From positions 1-37,290 of the forward strand of contig NZ_JAPSKN010000041.1 of NCBI RefSeq assembly GCF_031181705.1: DNA of 37,290 nucleotides, given 5' to 3'. The translations under genes and the position numbers were made by a program. The stretch is from Streptomyces sp. (GTDB taxonomy: Bacteria > Actinomycetota > Actinomycetes > Streptomycetales > Streptomycetaceae). The notes under the pieces were generated by a model. It searched no databases and was not told the DNA's origin. It saw nothing but the letters and a program-made list of their open reading frames with translations. Position 1 is the first letter of the stretch. Each line of letters opens with the position of its first letter. Of the stretch, positions 6,444 through 14,828 are shown piece after piece.

Positions 6444-7772
6444 ATGGCCGTACACCCGGCGCCCGCGTTCCTGAGCATCACGGACCTGCACGAGTCGGTG
6501 GACGACCCCGCGCTGACCTCCATGACCCTGCTCAACGAGCTCGCCGGACGCTACCCGAGCGCCGTCTCCTTCTCCGCCGGCCGCCCGTTCGAGGGTTTCT
6601 ACGACGTCGAGGACCTGTCCCGTCATCTCACGACCTTCCGGCGCCACTTGGAGGACGAGGTCGGCCTCCCCGCCGAGCAGGTGCGGCGCACCTTCTTCCA
6701 GTACGGCCGGACCAAAGGCTTCATCCACGAACTGATAGCCCGTCAACTGGAGGTCGACGAGGGGCTGACCGTGGACCCGGAGAGCATCGTGGTGACCACC
6801 GGCTGCCAGGAGGCGATGGTGATCCTGCTGCGCGCCCTGGTCCGGGACGGCCGCGACGTCATCCTGGCGGCGGAGCCCAACTACGTGGGGTTCATCGGCG
6901 CGGCCCGCGTGGCCGGCGCACCCCTGCGTCCCGTCCGGGAGGGCACGGGCGGCATCGACCTGGACGACCTGGAACGGCAGATAGCCGCGGCGCGGCGCGA
7001 GGGGCTGCGTCCGCGCGCCTGTTACGTCGTCCCGGACTTCGCCAATCCGAGTGGCGCGAGCATGTCGACGGCGGACCGGGTCGCCCTGCTGGCGCTGGCG
7101 CGGCGGGAGAAGATCCTCGTGCTGGAGGACAATCCCTACTCCTTCTTCTCGGCCGGCGGTTCGCGGCGGCCCATGCTCAAGTCCCTGGACGAGCACCGCC
7201 AGGTGATCCACCTCGGGTCCTTCGCCAAGTCCGCCTTCGCCGGTGCCCGGGTGGGTTACATCATCGCGGACCAGCCCGTCTCCTCGGCGGGGGACCGCGC
7301 CGCCGGCCCGGTGCTCCTCGCCGACCACCTCGCCAAGTTGAAGAGCATGGTGACGCTGAACACCTCGACCGTCGCCCAGGCGGTGATCGGCGGATACCTG
7401 ATCGAGAACGGGTTCAGCCTCAAGCGCGCCACCGCCCGGGAGGCCGGCGTCTACCGGCGGAACCTGGCCACCGTGCTCGACCGGCTCGCGTCGGTCTTCC
7501 CGCCGGTGCCGGGACGGCCGCGGGACGTCTCGTGGAACGCGCCGCAGGGCGGGATGTTCGTCGTCGTCACCCTGCCGTTCGTGGCGGACGAGGAGATGCT
7601 CGAGTACTCGGCCTCCAAGTTCGGCGTGCTGTGGACGCCCATGCACCACTTCTACGCCGGCACCTCGGGATTCCACCAGGCCCGGCTCTCCTTCAGCGTG
7701 CTCACCCCGAAGGAGATCGGCCTGGGCGTGGACCGGCTGGGCGACCTCGTGAAGGACCGGCGGGGGCGCTGA
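6444..7772 (+). CDS. PLP-dependent class I/II aminotransferase (HpgT/PglE-like)
   Basis: 442 aa from ATG 6444; GTG 6438 is an equally possible start given GAGG at 6429-6432. Fold-type I features: FQYGRTKG near 85-92, NPSG at 201-204 with Asp229 and Tyr232 (EDNPYSF), Schiff-base Lys262 in GSFAKS and Arg269 in the following phosphate loop. The opening SDPAL-like segment and the block VSFSAGRPFEGFYD resemble aminotransferases of the phenylglycine / hydroxyphenylglycine group (HpgT, PglE) and their valine-pyruvate-type relatives. It would transfer an amino group to a 2-oxo acid to make a non-proteinogenic monomer. None of the five A domains here shows a hydroxyphenylglycine code, so the product is open. 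It is transcribed alone, facing the big NRPS operon, and ends at the hairpin 7793-7824. Confidence 0.87.
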   Translation: MAVHPAPAFLSITDLHESVDDPALTSMTLLNELAGRYPSAVSFSAGRPFEGFYDVEDLSRHLTTFRRHLEDEVGLPAEQVRRTFFQYGRTKGFIHELIARQLEVDEGLTVDPESIVVTTGCQEAMVILLRALVRDGRDVILAAEPNYVGFIGAARVAGAPLRPVREGTGGIDLDDLERQIAAARREGLRPRACYVVPDFANPSGASMSTADRVALLALARREKILVLEDNPYSFFSAGGSRRPMLKSLDEHRQVIHLGSFAKSAFAGARVGYIIADQPVSSAGDRAAGPVLLADHLAKLKSMVTLNTSTVAQAVIGGYLIENGFSLKRATAREAGVYRRNLATVLDRLASVFPPVPGRPRDVSWNAPQGGMFVVVTLPFVADEEMLEYSASKFGVLWTPMHHFYAGTSGFHQARLSFSVLTPKEIGLGVDRLGDLVKDRRGR

Positions 7773-7792
7773 CGCGCCGCCGCCCGTGAACC

Positions 7793-7824
7793 GGGCCCCC
7801 GGACGCCGCCGCGTCCGGGGGCCC
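7793..7824. terminator. Bidirectional hairpin terminator
   Basis: GGGCCCCCGGACGC (7793-7806) pairs perfectly over 14 bp with GCGTCCGGGGGCCC (7811-7824) around a 4-base loop. It lies between the aminotransferase stop (7772) and the stop of the leftward P450 (7851), so it can end both the plus-strand gene and the long minus-strand operon. Confidence 0.85.
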
Positions 7825-7850
7825 TGGCGCGCAGGGGGCCGGTCAGCCGC

Positions 7851-9083
7851 TCACAGCCGCACCGGAAGCGCGTCGAGCAGCCGCGCGCCGCCGGGGGTGG
7901 CCTCGGTGTAGGTCAGGTCGGCGCGGTCCACGGTGACCTCCAGCGTGTCGCGCCGGAGCATCAGGTGGTCGATGGCTATCTCGCCCTCCAGGTTGGCCAG
8001 GGCCGCGCCGGTGCAGTAGTGCGGGCCCGCGCCGAAGGCCAGGTGGCTCCGTCCGCGCGGCAGGACGCGCTCCACGTCGCACCGCCCGGGCTCGGGGAAG
8101 ACGTCCGGGTCGTGATTGGCGGAGACCAGGGAGCCGATGAGGGCGTCACCCCGGCGGATCGGCGTCCCGGCGAACTCCAAGTCCTCCGTGGCGTAGCGGG
8201 GGCCGGCGGCCGGGACGGGGTTCGCCACCCGCATCAGCTCGTGGACGGCGTGTGGCAGCGCCTGTGGCCTGGCCCTCAGCAGGGCCAGCTGGTCGGGGTT
8301 GTCGAGGAGCGCGAGGACCGCGTTGGGGATGAAGTGGGACGTGGAGTGGTGCCCGTTGTTCACCACGAGGAGCACCATCGAGATGATCTCGGCCTCGCTG
8401 AGCCGGTCGCCGTCCTCGTCGCTCGTCTGCACCAGAGTGGAGATCATGTCGTCCGCGGGTTCCGCCCTGCGGCGCACGATGAGCTTGCGCACGTAGTCGA
8501 CCATGCCCTGGGCGCTCCCGGCGAGGTCGGCGTCGGCGTCGGCGTAGTCGTTCATCCACGTGCGCACCTGGGGCTGGTCGGCCTCGTCGATGCCGATGAG
8601 TTCGCAGATGACGGTCCCGGTCAAGGGGGAGGAGTAGTCCTCGATGAGGTCACCGCTCCCCTCGCGGGCCAGGTCGTCCAGGAGGCGGGCGGAGATCTCC
8701 TCGATGCGCGGGCGCAGCTCCTTGATGCGCCGGACGGTGAACGCCGGGGTGACGAGGCGGCGCTGGCGCGCGTGGTCCCGGCCGTCCTTGAGCATCATGT
8801 TGGCCGCGACGTAGTCCCGGAACTCGTCCGGCAGGTCGAGGGACGCGACCATCTGGTCCACCAGGCTGGGTCCGCGGTGGCCCGGAACGTTGGTGTGGTC
8901 CACGACGAGCCGCGGGTCGCTCAGCGCCGTCTTGATGTCCTCGTTGCGCGTGATCAGCCACACGCGCGGCCCGCCGGGGAAGCCGACGCGGACGAGCGGG
9001 GACCGCTCCCGCAGGCGCGCGTAGGCGCAGACCGGGTCCTCCACGAACTCGGGGTCGGTCAGGCTGACGATGGGCTCGTCCAT
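7851..9083 (-). CDS. Cytochrome P450, last gene of the NRPS operon
   Basis: 410 aa from ATG 9083, with GAGGAG upstream inside the thioesterase gene; the two genes overlap by 25 bp. Heme loop FGAGPHYCTGAALANLE with Cys357, K-helix E282-x-x-R285, and a CYP107-like tail. The I-helix reads NNGHHST at 242-248: the canonical acid-alcohol pair (Glu/Asp-Thr) is His246-Ser247, with a Thr following. This is unusual and may mean that a substrate hydroxyl takes part in oxygen activation, as proposed for some other P450s. As the last gene behind the NRPSs it may oxidise the assembled peptide, a polyketide tail, or a carrier-bound residue. The sequence does not decide between these. Confidence 0.92.
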   Translation of the reverse strand: MDEPIVSLTDPEFVEDPVCAYARLRERSPLVRVGFPGGPRVWLITRNEDIKTALSDPRLVVDHTNVPGHRGPSLVDQMVASLDLPDEFRDYVAANMMLKDGRDHARQRRLVTPAFTVRRIKELRPRIEEISARLLDDLAREGSGDLIEDYSSPLTGTVICELIGIDEADQPQVRTWMNDYADADADLAGSAQGMVDYVRKLIVRRRAEPADDMISTLVQTSDEDGDRLSEAEIISMVLLVVNNGHHSTSHFIPNAVLALLDNPDQLALLRARPQALPHAVHELMRVANPVPAAGPRYATEDLEFAGTPIRRGDALIGSLVSANHDPDVFPEPGRCDVERVLPRGRSHLAFGAGPHYCTGAALANLEGEIAIDHLMLRRDTLEVTVDRADLTYTEATPGGARLLDALPVRL

Positions 9084-9850
9084 GTGGCGCTCTCCTCGGC
9101 ATCCTTGTCGAACGGTGGGCAGGCTGGGGCGGACTCGCTCCCGATCAGGTCCAGTACCTCGCGGCCGTGGTCCACCAGGTACATGTGGTCGCCGGGGAAC
9201 TCCGCGTAGCTGAAGGCGCCGGTGGTCGCCTTCCGCCACTCGTGTGCCTGGTCCGCGCCGACCAGACCGTCGCGGGCGCCCCGGAGGGAGCAGATCGGCA
9301 CCGTGACCGGTTCGTCGGTGCTCGGCACGTAGTTCTCGTGCATCTCGCAGTCGGCCTGGAGCACGGGCAGGATCAGCTCCCGCATCTCCGGATGGTCCAG
9401 GGCCTCGTGCCGGAAGCCGGCGAACTCCTCGACCCGGGCGAGGAACTCCTCGTCGGGCAGGCCGGTCGCGCGTCTGGCCCGCTGCGTCCACGGACCCGGC
9501 GAGCCGCTCACGACGAGCCGTTCGACGGCGACGCCGCGCGCGGTCAGCAGATGCGTCAGCTCGTAGGCGAGCACCGCGCCCAGGCTGTGCCCGAACAGTG
9601 AGATCCGCGCGCCCTCCCCGGCCTCGGCGACGACGTCGTCGACCGCGTTGCGGGCCGCCTCCACGACGTTGCGGTACGGCGTGTGCAGGATCAGCCGTTC
9701 GCGGCCGGGCAGTTCGACCGGGACCACGCGCCACCGGCCGGCGGACAGCGCCCGCCACGGGTGGAAGAACGACGGCCCCGCTCCGGCGAACGGCGCGCAC
9801 ACCAGCACGGGCCGGTCCCGCTCCCGTCCGGGCCCCGCGGTGCCGGTCAC
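9059..9850 (-). CDS. Type II (editing) thioesterase
   Basis: 263 aa from a GTG start at 9850 that overlaps the NRPS stop by 4 bp (GTGA). Alpha/beta-hydrolase fold with the classical triad: Ser89 in FGHSLG, Asp194 (GARDGLV) and His222 (GDHMY). [10 protein letters not shown] near residue 16 and LPGRE near 48 mark the type II family. It should hydrolyse wrong or stalled acyl groups from the phosphopantetheine arms of the NRPS and PKS carriers. Unlike the paralogue at 1062-1802 it keeps the Ser nucleophile, so the two proteins probably have different jobs. Confidence 0.93.
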   Translation of the reverse strand: MTGTAGPGRERDRPVLVCAPFAGAGPSFFHPWRALSAGRWRVVPVELPGRERLILHTPYRNVVEAARNAVDDVVAEAGEGARISLFGHSLGAVLAYELTHLLTARGVAVERLVVSGSPGPWTQRARRATGLPDEEFLARVEEFAGFRHEALDHPEMRELILPVLQADCEMHENYVPSTDEPVTVPICSLRGARDGLVGADQAHEWRKATTGAFSYAEFPGDHMYLVDHGREVLDLIGSESAPACPPFDKDAEESATWTSPSSA

Positions 9851-12800
9851 CGCGCCAGCCGCTCGGCGATGACGCTCATGATCTGGCCCGCCGGCCTGGG
9901 CATGTGCAGGTCGTGGTGCGTGGCGTCCACCGCGTGCTCCTCGATGGAGCCGAGGACGTGCGGCCGCCAGTCGGGCCCCCAGGAGGAGACCTCCTCGGTC
10001 TTGTCGAGCCTGGCGTTGAAGTACAGCAGGTCACCGCGGTAGACCGGTGATTCGAAGTCGCCCATCTTGTTGAGGTTGTTGGCGCCCACCTTCGACATGG
10101 TGTCCAGGAAGCTGTCCATGCTGCGGGTGTTCATGAACTGGCCGAAGACCTCCTCGACGTCCGCCCGGTACAGGTCCGGCGTCCTGCCGGAGACCTGCTT
10201 GAACCCGCTCTCCGGATGGGTGGTCGCGGGCTGGGCGTCCAGTACGGCGACGAGGTCGACCCGGTGCCCGAGCCGGTCCAGTTCCACCGCGAGGGCGTGC
10301 GCGATCGGGCCGCCGTAGGACCAGCCGACGAGGTGGAAGGGGCCTTCCGGCTGGATGCGGAGGATCTCGGCGAGGTAGTCGTCGACCATCTCCTGGACCG
10401 AACCGGCCAGCGGGTCGGTGCCGTTGGAGCCGCGGGACTGCAGGGCGTAGGCCGGGCGGTCCTGGACGTAGGGGACGAAGGTGAAGTACGCCCAGCCGAG
10501 TCCGCCTCCGCCGTGCAGGAACCACACCGGCGGCTTGCCCGTGCCGGGGTCCCTGTTGAGCGGCAGCACGACCTCGAAGGAACCGTTGTGGTCGTCGGGG
10601 ATGCCGCCGATGAGCACCAGCGCCGCCAGCTCGGCGACGGTCGGGTACTGGATGATCGTCCGCAGCGGCACGTCGAGGCCGAACTGCTTGCGGATGCGGG
10701 CGCTGAGCCGGGTGGCCAGCAGCGAGTGCCCGCCGAGCACGAAGAAGTCGTCGTCGATCCCCACCCTTTCCAGACCCAGCAGCTCGCCGAACAGGGCGCA
10801 CAGCTTCTCCTCGTGGGAGTTGCGCGGCTCGCCGCTGCTCACGGTGGTGGTGTGGTCCGCGGGCAGCGCGCGCCGGTCGAGCTTGCCGGCCGGATTCAGC
10901 GGGATCTCCGCGAGCGGCACCACGGTGGCCGGGACCATGTAGTCGGGCAGGCGTTCGCGCAGGTACTCGGGCAGTTCGGCCAGGAGGGGGCCGATCGACT
11001 TGGCCAGGGCGGGGGCGTTGATCCGCATCCGCCCGGTGGCGGGGCCGGGGACGAATCCTCCGCCGACGGCCTTCGGCTCGGGCAGCAGTACCGCGTCGAA
11101 GCAGTGGGCGGCCTCGGCGGACCAGGTGAGGACGGCCTCCCCGCCCTGCCGGCGGGCACCGTCGGCGATCTCCTGCGGATCCACCGCCGCGCCCTGTGGG
11201 GCGTGGGAGGCCATGACGCCGGAGGCGGACGCGGCGGCGGCCTCCTCGACCAGCCGCGCGTTGGGTATCCCGGTCACCCGGACCGGGCCGTCGCCCGTCC
11301 GGCCGGCCAGCTGCGCCGGGTCGGTCACGTCGCGGCCCCACGCCAGGGCGGGCACCTCGGCCAGGTCGAGGACGGCGGCCGGCCGCTTGTGCAGGACGAC
11401 CTCGTAGCGGTGCCGGGTCAGCTCGTTGTGGGCGTGCCCCTCCTTGAGCCGGATGTCGACGCCGGCGGCGCGGTCCGCGGCCCATTCGGTGAACCACTCC
11501 GGGGCCACCACCAGCTCCCGCTCGGCGAGCAGCGCCTGCTCGACGAGCGCCCGTATCTCCTCGTGCGAGGCGTGCGGCTGCGCGGCCCGCTTCTCCGCGG
11601 TCGTCAGCAGCCGCAGCGTGGCGGCGTTGCGGACGTCACCGACGATCAGCCGGCCACCCGGAGCGAGGAGGTCCATCAACTCGCCCAGCACGAGGTCCAG
11701 GTAGGCGGCGCTCGGGAAGTACTGCACCACCGAGTTGACGACGATGGTGTCGAAGGCCTCGCGGGGCAGCCCCGAGACGTCGTGGGCGGGTTGCGCGGCC
11801 AGCCGGACCCGGTCCGCGTGGCCGGCCTGCCCGGTCTGTGCCCGGAGCCGGTCCACGACCGTGGCCGAGATGTCGGTGCCCCAGTACTCCTCGACCTCGC
11901 CGACGATCCCGGCCAGGAGCAGGCCGGAGCCGACACCGACCTCCAGCACCCGGCGCGGGGCGAAGCGCAGCACCTGTGCCACCGCCGCGTCACGCCACTC
12001 GCGCATCTGCTCCACGGGGATCGGCTCGCCGTCGTACACCGACTTCCAGCCCTGGAAGTCCTCGCCCCAGGCCTGTTCGGCGGAGTCGGCGTAGCTCTCG
12101 TCGTAGACCTGGCGCCACTCGTCCACCTGGGCGTCGGCATCGGCCACCGCGGCGTCCGGGTCGGGTGCCACGTAGGCGACCAGGCGCTGTTCGCCCTTCT
12201 GGTCGTCGCGCACGACGACCGCCGCCTGGGCCACCGCGGGGTGCCCGGTCAGCACGTGCTCGATCTCGCCCAGTTCGATGCGGAAGCCGCGGACCTTGAC
12301 CTGGGAGTCGGTGCGGCCGATGTAGTCGACCTGGCCGTCCTTGGTCCACCGCACCAGGTCCCCGGTGCGGTACATGCGGGTGCCGGGGGCTCCGTACGGG
12401 CAGGCCACGAACCGTTCCGAGGTGAGCGGGGTCTGCCCGAGGTAACCGCGGGCCAGGCACACCCCGGCGAGGTACAGCTCGCCGGCGACGCCGGGCGGGA
12501 CGGGGCGGAGCGCGGCGTCGAGGACGTAGACCTGGGTGTTCCAGATCGGGGCGCCGATCGGCACCCGGTCGGAGCCGGGGACGTGCTGCCATCCGGTGAC
12601 CTCGACGGTCGCCTCGGTGGGTCCGTAGAGGTTGTTGGCGGAGCAGCCCGGCAGCAGTTCGGTGAAGCGGTTGGCGAGGGCGGCCGGGAACGCCTCGGCG
12701 GCGACCTCGATCCAGCGCAGGCTTGTGCACTGCTTGGCCAGCGGTTCGGCGACGAAGGCGGCCAGCAGGGACGGCACGAAGAACGCCCCGGTCACCCGCT

Positions 12801-14823
12801 CGCGCTGGATCAGCTCGGCCAGATAGGCGGGGTCGCGGTGCCCGTCGGCGCGTGCCACGACGACACAGGCGCCCATCTGCAGGTTGGCGAACATCTCGGG
12901 CACCGAGGCGTCGAAGGAGGCGGAGGTGCTGACCATCATGCGGTCCTCGACGCCGACGTCGAAGTGGTCCAGGCCCCACCGGATCCGGTTCATGATCGAC
13001 CGATGCGCCACCGGCACCCCCTTGGGACCACCGGTCGAACCCGACGTGTAGATCACATACGCCGCGTGATCCGGCAGCAGCCCCCGCACCGGATTCCCCT
13101 CGGGATACCCCGACACGTCCGGCAGCTCCCCCTCCAGCACCAGCAACGGCCGCGCACCGTCCAGCACATGCCGCACCCGGTCCTCCGGCAGATCGACGTC
13201 CAACGGCACGTACGCCGCCCCCGCCTTCACCACCGCGTACACCGCCACCAGCAGATCCACCGACCGCGGCACCCGCACCGCCACCAGCCGCTCCGGCCCC
13301 GCACCCCGCTCCACCAGCCAGTGCGCCAACCGGTTCGCCCGCCGGTTGAACTCCCCGTAGGTCAGCGACTCCCCCTCCGCGATCACCGCCACCCGATCCG
13401 GATCACGCGCCACCTGCGCCTCGAACGCGCCCGGCAGCGTCCCCGGCTCCACGGGGACCGCCGTGTCGTTCACCCCCCGCACCAACCACTCCCGCTCCCG
13501 AGCCGACAGCACCTCCACCGCACTCACCGGCAGGAGCGGGTCGGCGGCCACCTGTTCCAGCACGCGGACGAGCCGGGCGACGACGGCTTCGGCCGTGTCC
13601 CGGTCGAACAGCTGGGTGGCGTACTGCAGGTCGCCCCGCAGGGCGCCCGTCTCGTCCATCGCGATGCTGAAGAACAGGTCGGACAGGGCCGTCTGGGTGA
13701 GGTACTGCTCGAACTCGACCTTGAGTCCGGGCAGTTCGAAGTCCTGCCGGGCGAAGTTCTGCCAGGCGAACATCACCTGGAACAGCGGCTGGTAGGCCAG
13801 CGAGCGTTCGGGGTTGAGCTGCTCGACCAGGGTCTCGAACGGCACGTCCTGGTGCTCGTAGGCGGTCAGCGCCTTGTCCCGGACCTGCGCGAGGAGATCG
13901 GCGAAGGTGGGATCGCCGGAGAGGTCCACGCGCAGGACCTGGGTGTTGACGAAGAATCCGACGAGATCGGCCAGCGCCTCGTCGGTCCGCCCGGCGATCG
14001 GGCCGCCGATCGTGACGTCGTCCCCGCCGCCGAGTCTGCCGAGCAGCACTCCCACCGCGGCCTGCAGCACCATCGCCATGGTCATGCCGCGCTCGTCGGC
14101 CAGCTTCTGCAGGCCGGCCGCCACCGCGGGCTCCACCACGACGTCGACGGCCTCGCCCTGGGAGCTGCGCTCGGCGGGCCGGGGCCGGTCCAGGGGGAGG
14201 TTCAGGGGCTGGGGTACGCCGGCCAGCTCCGCGCGCCAGTAGTCGATCTGCGCGGCGGCCAGACTGCCCGGGTCGTTCACGTCGCCGAGCAGTTCGCGCT
14301 GCCACAGCGCGTAGTCCTTGTACTGCACGGGCAGTGGCGTCCACTGCGGCGCCCGGCCCTCGCGCCGGGCGGTGTAGGCGGCGGTGAGGTCCCGCGCCAG
14401 CGGCCCTCCCGAGACCCCGTCGGAGGCGATGTGATGGATGACCAGCACCAGGACGTGCTCCTCGGGCGCGCAGCGGAAGAGGTGCGCCCGGAAGGGGATC
14501 TCGGCGGCCAGGTCGAAGCGGTGGGCGATGACCTCGTCGATCGCGCCGGGCAGTTCCCCGGAGGTCACGTCGGCCACCGGCAGCGGCACCGGCGCGTCCG
14601 CGACCGCCAGGATCCTCTGGTGCGGCTCGTCGTCCTCGTCGGTCACGTACGTGGTGCGCAGGGTCTCGTGGCGGCCGACCACGTCACGGATGGCCGCCGC
14701 GAGGGCGTCCCGGTCGAGCGGCCCGGTCAGCCGGAACGCCGGGGAGATGTTGTAGGTCTCCGCCCCTCCCTCGATCTGGTGCGTCAGCCACATGCGGCGT
14801 TGTGCGAACGACAGCGGAATCAC
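9847..14823 (-). CDS. Terminal NRPS: C-A(N-MT)-PCP-TE
   Basis: 1658 aa. I place the start at GTG 14823 (protein opening with IPLSFAQRR) because GAGGAG lies just upstream and both sister NRPSs start at the same point. C domain with HHIASDG at 130-136, no epimerase before it, so of the L-to-L type. A domain with [11 protein letters not shown] near 590. A methyltransferase inserted between A8 and A10 (VLEVGVGSG near 957, region about 900-1250), expected to N-methylate the bound amino acid. A10 [13 protein letters not shown] ([11 protein letters not shown] near 1363), and a type I thioesterase (GWSYGG near 1499, catalytic His in THHDLHMP), expected to release or cyclise the chain. The specificity residues read by eye are DAPFEALVEK, which I do not recognise. 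They nearly equal those of the second A domain of the first NRPS. The nucleotide repeat 12941-13533 lies in this gene. Confidence 0.95.
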   Translation of the reverse strand: MIPLSFAQRRMWLTHQIEGGAETYNISPAFRLTGPLDRDALAAAIRDVVGRHETLRTTYVTDEDDEPHQRILAVADAPVPLPVADVTSGELPGAIDEVIAHRFDLAAEIPFRAHLFRCAPEEHVLVLVIHHIASDGVSGGPLARDLTAAYTARREGRAPQWTPLPVQYKDYALWQRELLGDVNDPGSLAAAQIDYWRAELAGVPQPLNLPLDRPRPAERSSQGEAVDVVVEPAVAAGLQKLADERGMTMAMVLQAAVGVLLGRLGGGDDVTIGGPIAGRTDEALADLVGFFVNTQVLRVDLSGDPTFADLLAQVRDKALTAYEHQDVPFETLVEQLNPERSLAYQPLFQVMFAWQNFARQDFELPGLKVEFEQYLTQTALSDLFFSIAMDETGALRGDLQYATQLFDRDTAEAVVARLVRVLEQVAADPLLPVSAVEVLSAREREWLVRGVNDTAVPVEPGTLPGAFEAQVARDPDRVAVIAEGESLTYGEFNRRANRLAHWLVERGAGPERLVAVRVPRSVDLLVAVYAVVKAGAAYVPLDVDLPEDRVRHVLDGARPLLVLEGELPDVSGYPEGNPVRGLLPDHAAYVIYTSGSTGGPKGVPVAHRSIMNRIRWGLDHFDVGVEDRMMVSTSASFDASVPEMFANLQMGACVVVARADGHRDPAYLAELIQRERVTGAFFVPSLLAAFVAEPLAKQCTSLRWIEVAAEAFPAALANRFTELLPGCSANNLYGPTEATVEVTGWQHVPGSDRVPIGAPIWNTQVYVLDAALRPVPPGVAGELYLAGVCLARGYLGQTPLTSERFVACPYGAPGTRMYRTGDLVRWTKDGQVDYIGRTDSQVKVRGFRIELGEIEHVLTGHPAVAQAAVVVRDDQKGEQRLVAYVAPDPDAAVADADAQVDEWRQVYDESYADSAEQAWGEDFQGWKSVYDGEPIPVEQMREWRDAAVAQVLRFAPRRVLEVGVGSGLLLAGIVGEVEEYWGTDISATVVDRLRAQTGQAGHADRVRLAAQPAHDVSGLPREAFDTIVVNSVVQYFPSAAYLDLVLGELMDLLAPGGRLIVGDVRNAATLRLLTTAEKRAAQPHASHEEIRALVEQALLAERELVVAPEWFTEWAADRAAGVDIRLKEGHAHNELTRHRYEVVLHKRPAAVLDLAEVPALAWGRDVTDPAQLAGRTGDGPVRVTGIPNARLVEEAAAASASGVMASHAPQGAAVDPQEIADGARRQGGEAVLTWSAEAAHCFDAVLLPEPKAVGGGFVPGPATGRMRINAPALAKSIGPLLAELPEYLRERLPDYMVPATVVPLAEIPLNPAGKLDRRALPADHTTTVSSGEPRNSHEEKLCALFGELLGLERVGIDDDFFVLGGHSLLATRLSARIRKQFGLDVPLRTIIQYPTVAELAALVLIGGIPDDHNGSFEVVLPLNRDPGTGKPPVWFLHGGGGLGWAYFTFVPYVQDRPAYALQSRGSNGTDPLAGSVQEMVDDYLAEILRIQPEGPFHLVGWSYGGPIAHALAVELDRLGHRVDLVAVLDAQPATTHPESGFKQVSGRTPDLYRADVEEVFGQFMNTRSMDSFLDTMSKVGANNLNKMGDFESPVYRGDLLYFNARLDKTEEVSSWGPDWRPHVLGSIEEHAVDATHHDLHMPRPAGQIMSVIAERLAR
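12941..13533. repeat. 593-bp perfect direct repeat, copy 1 (C/A linker to first third of A domain)
   Basis: Compared base by base with 23820-24412 and found identical, at a constant offset of 10879. It covers the end of the C domain, the linker and the A domain up to just before the substrate pocket. Inside most of the tract the coding strand uses G-ending codons (GTG, GCG, CGG, GGG) far more than the flanking C-ending style. Confidence 0.95.
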
Positions 14824-14828
14824 GGGTC

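Noticed and set aside
6444..7772. Assigning the product a hydroxyphenylglycine residue because of the HpgT-like aminotransferase
   Set aside because: None of the five module A domains nor the stand-alone A enzyme reads as a hydroxyphenylglycine code (DIFHLGLLCK type), and HmaS/Hmo-like genes are not in the window.
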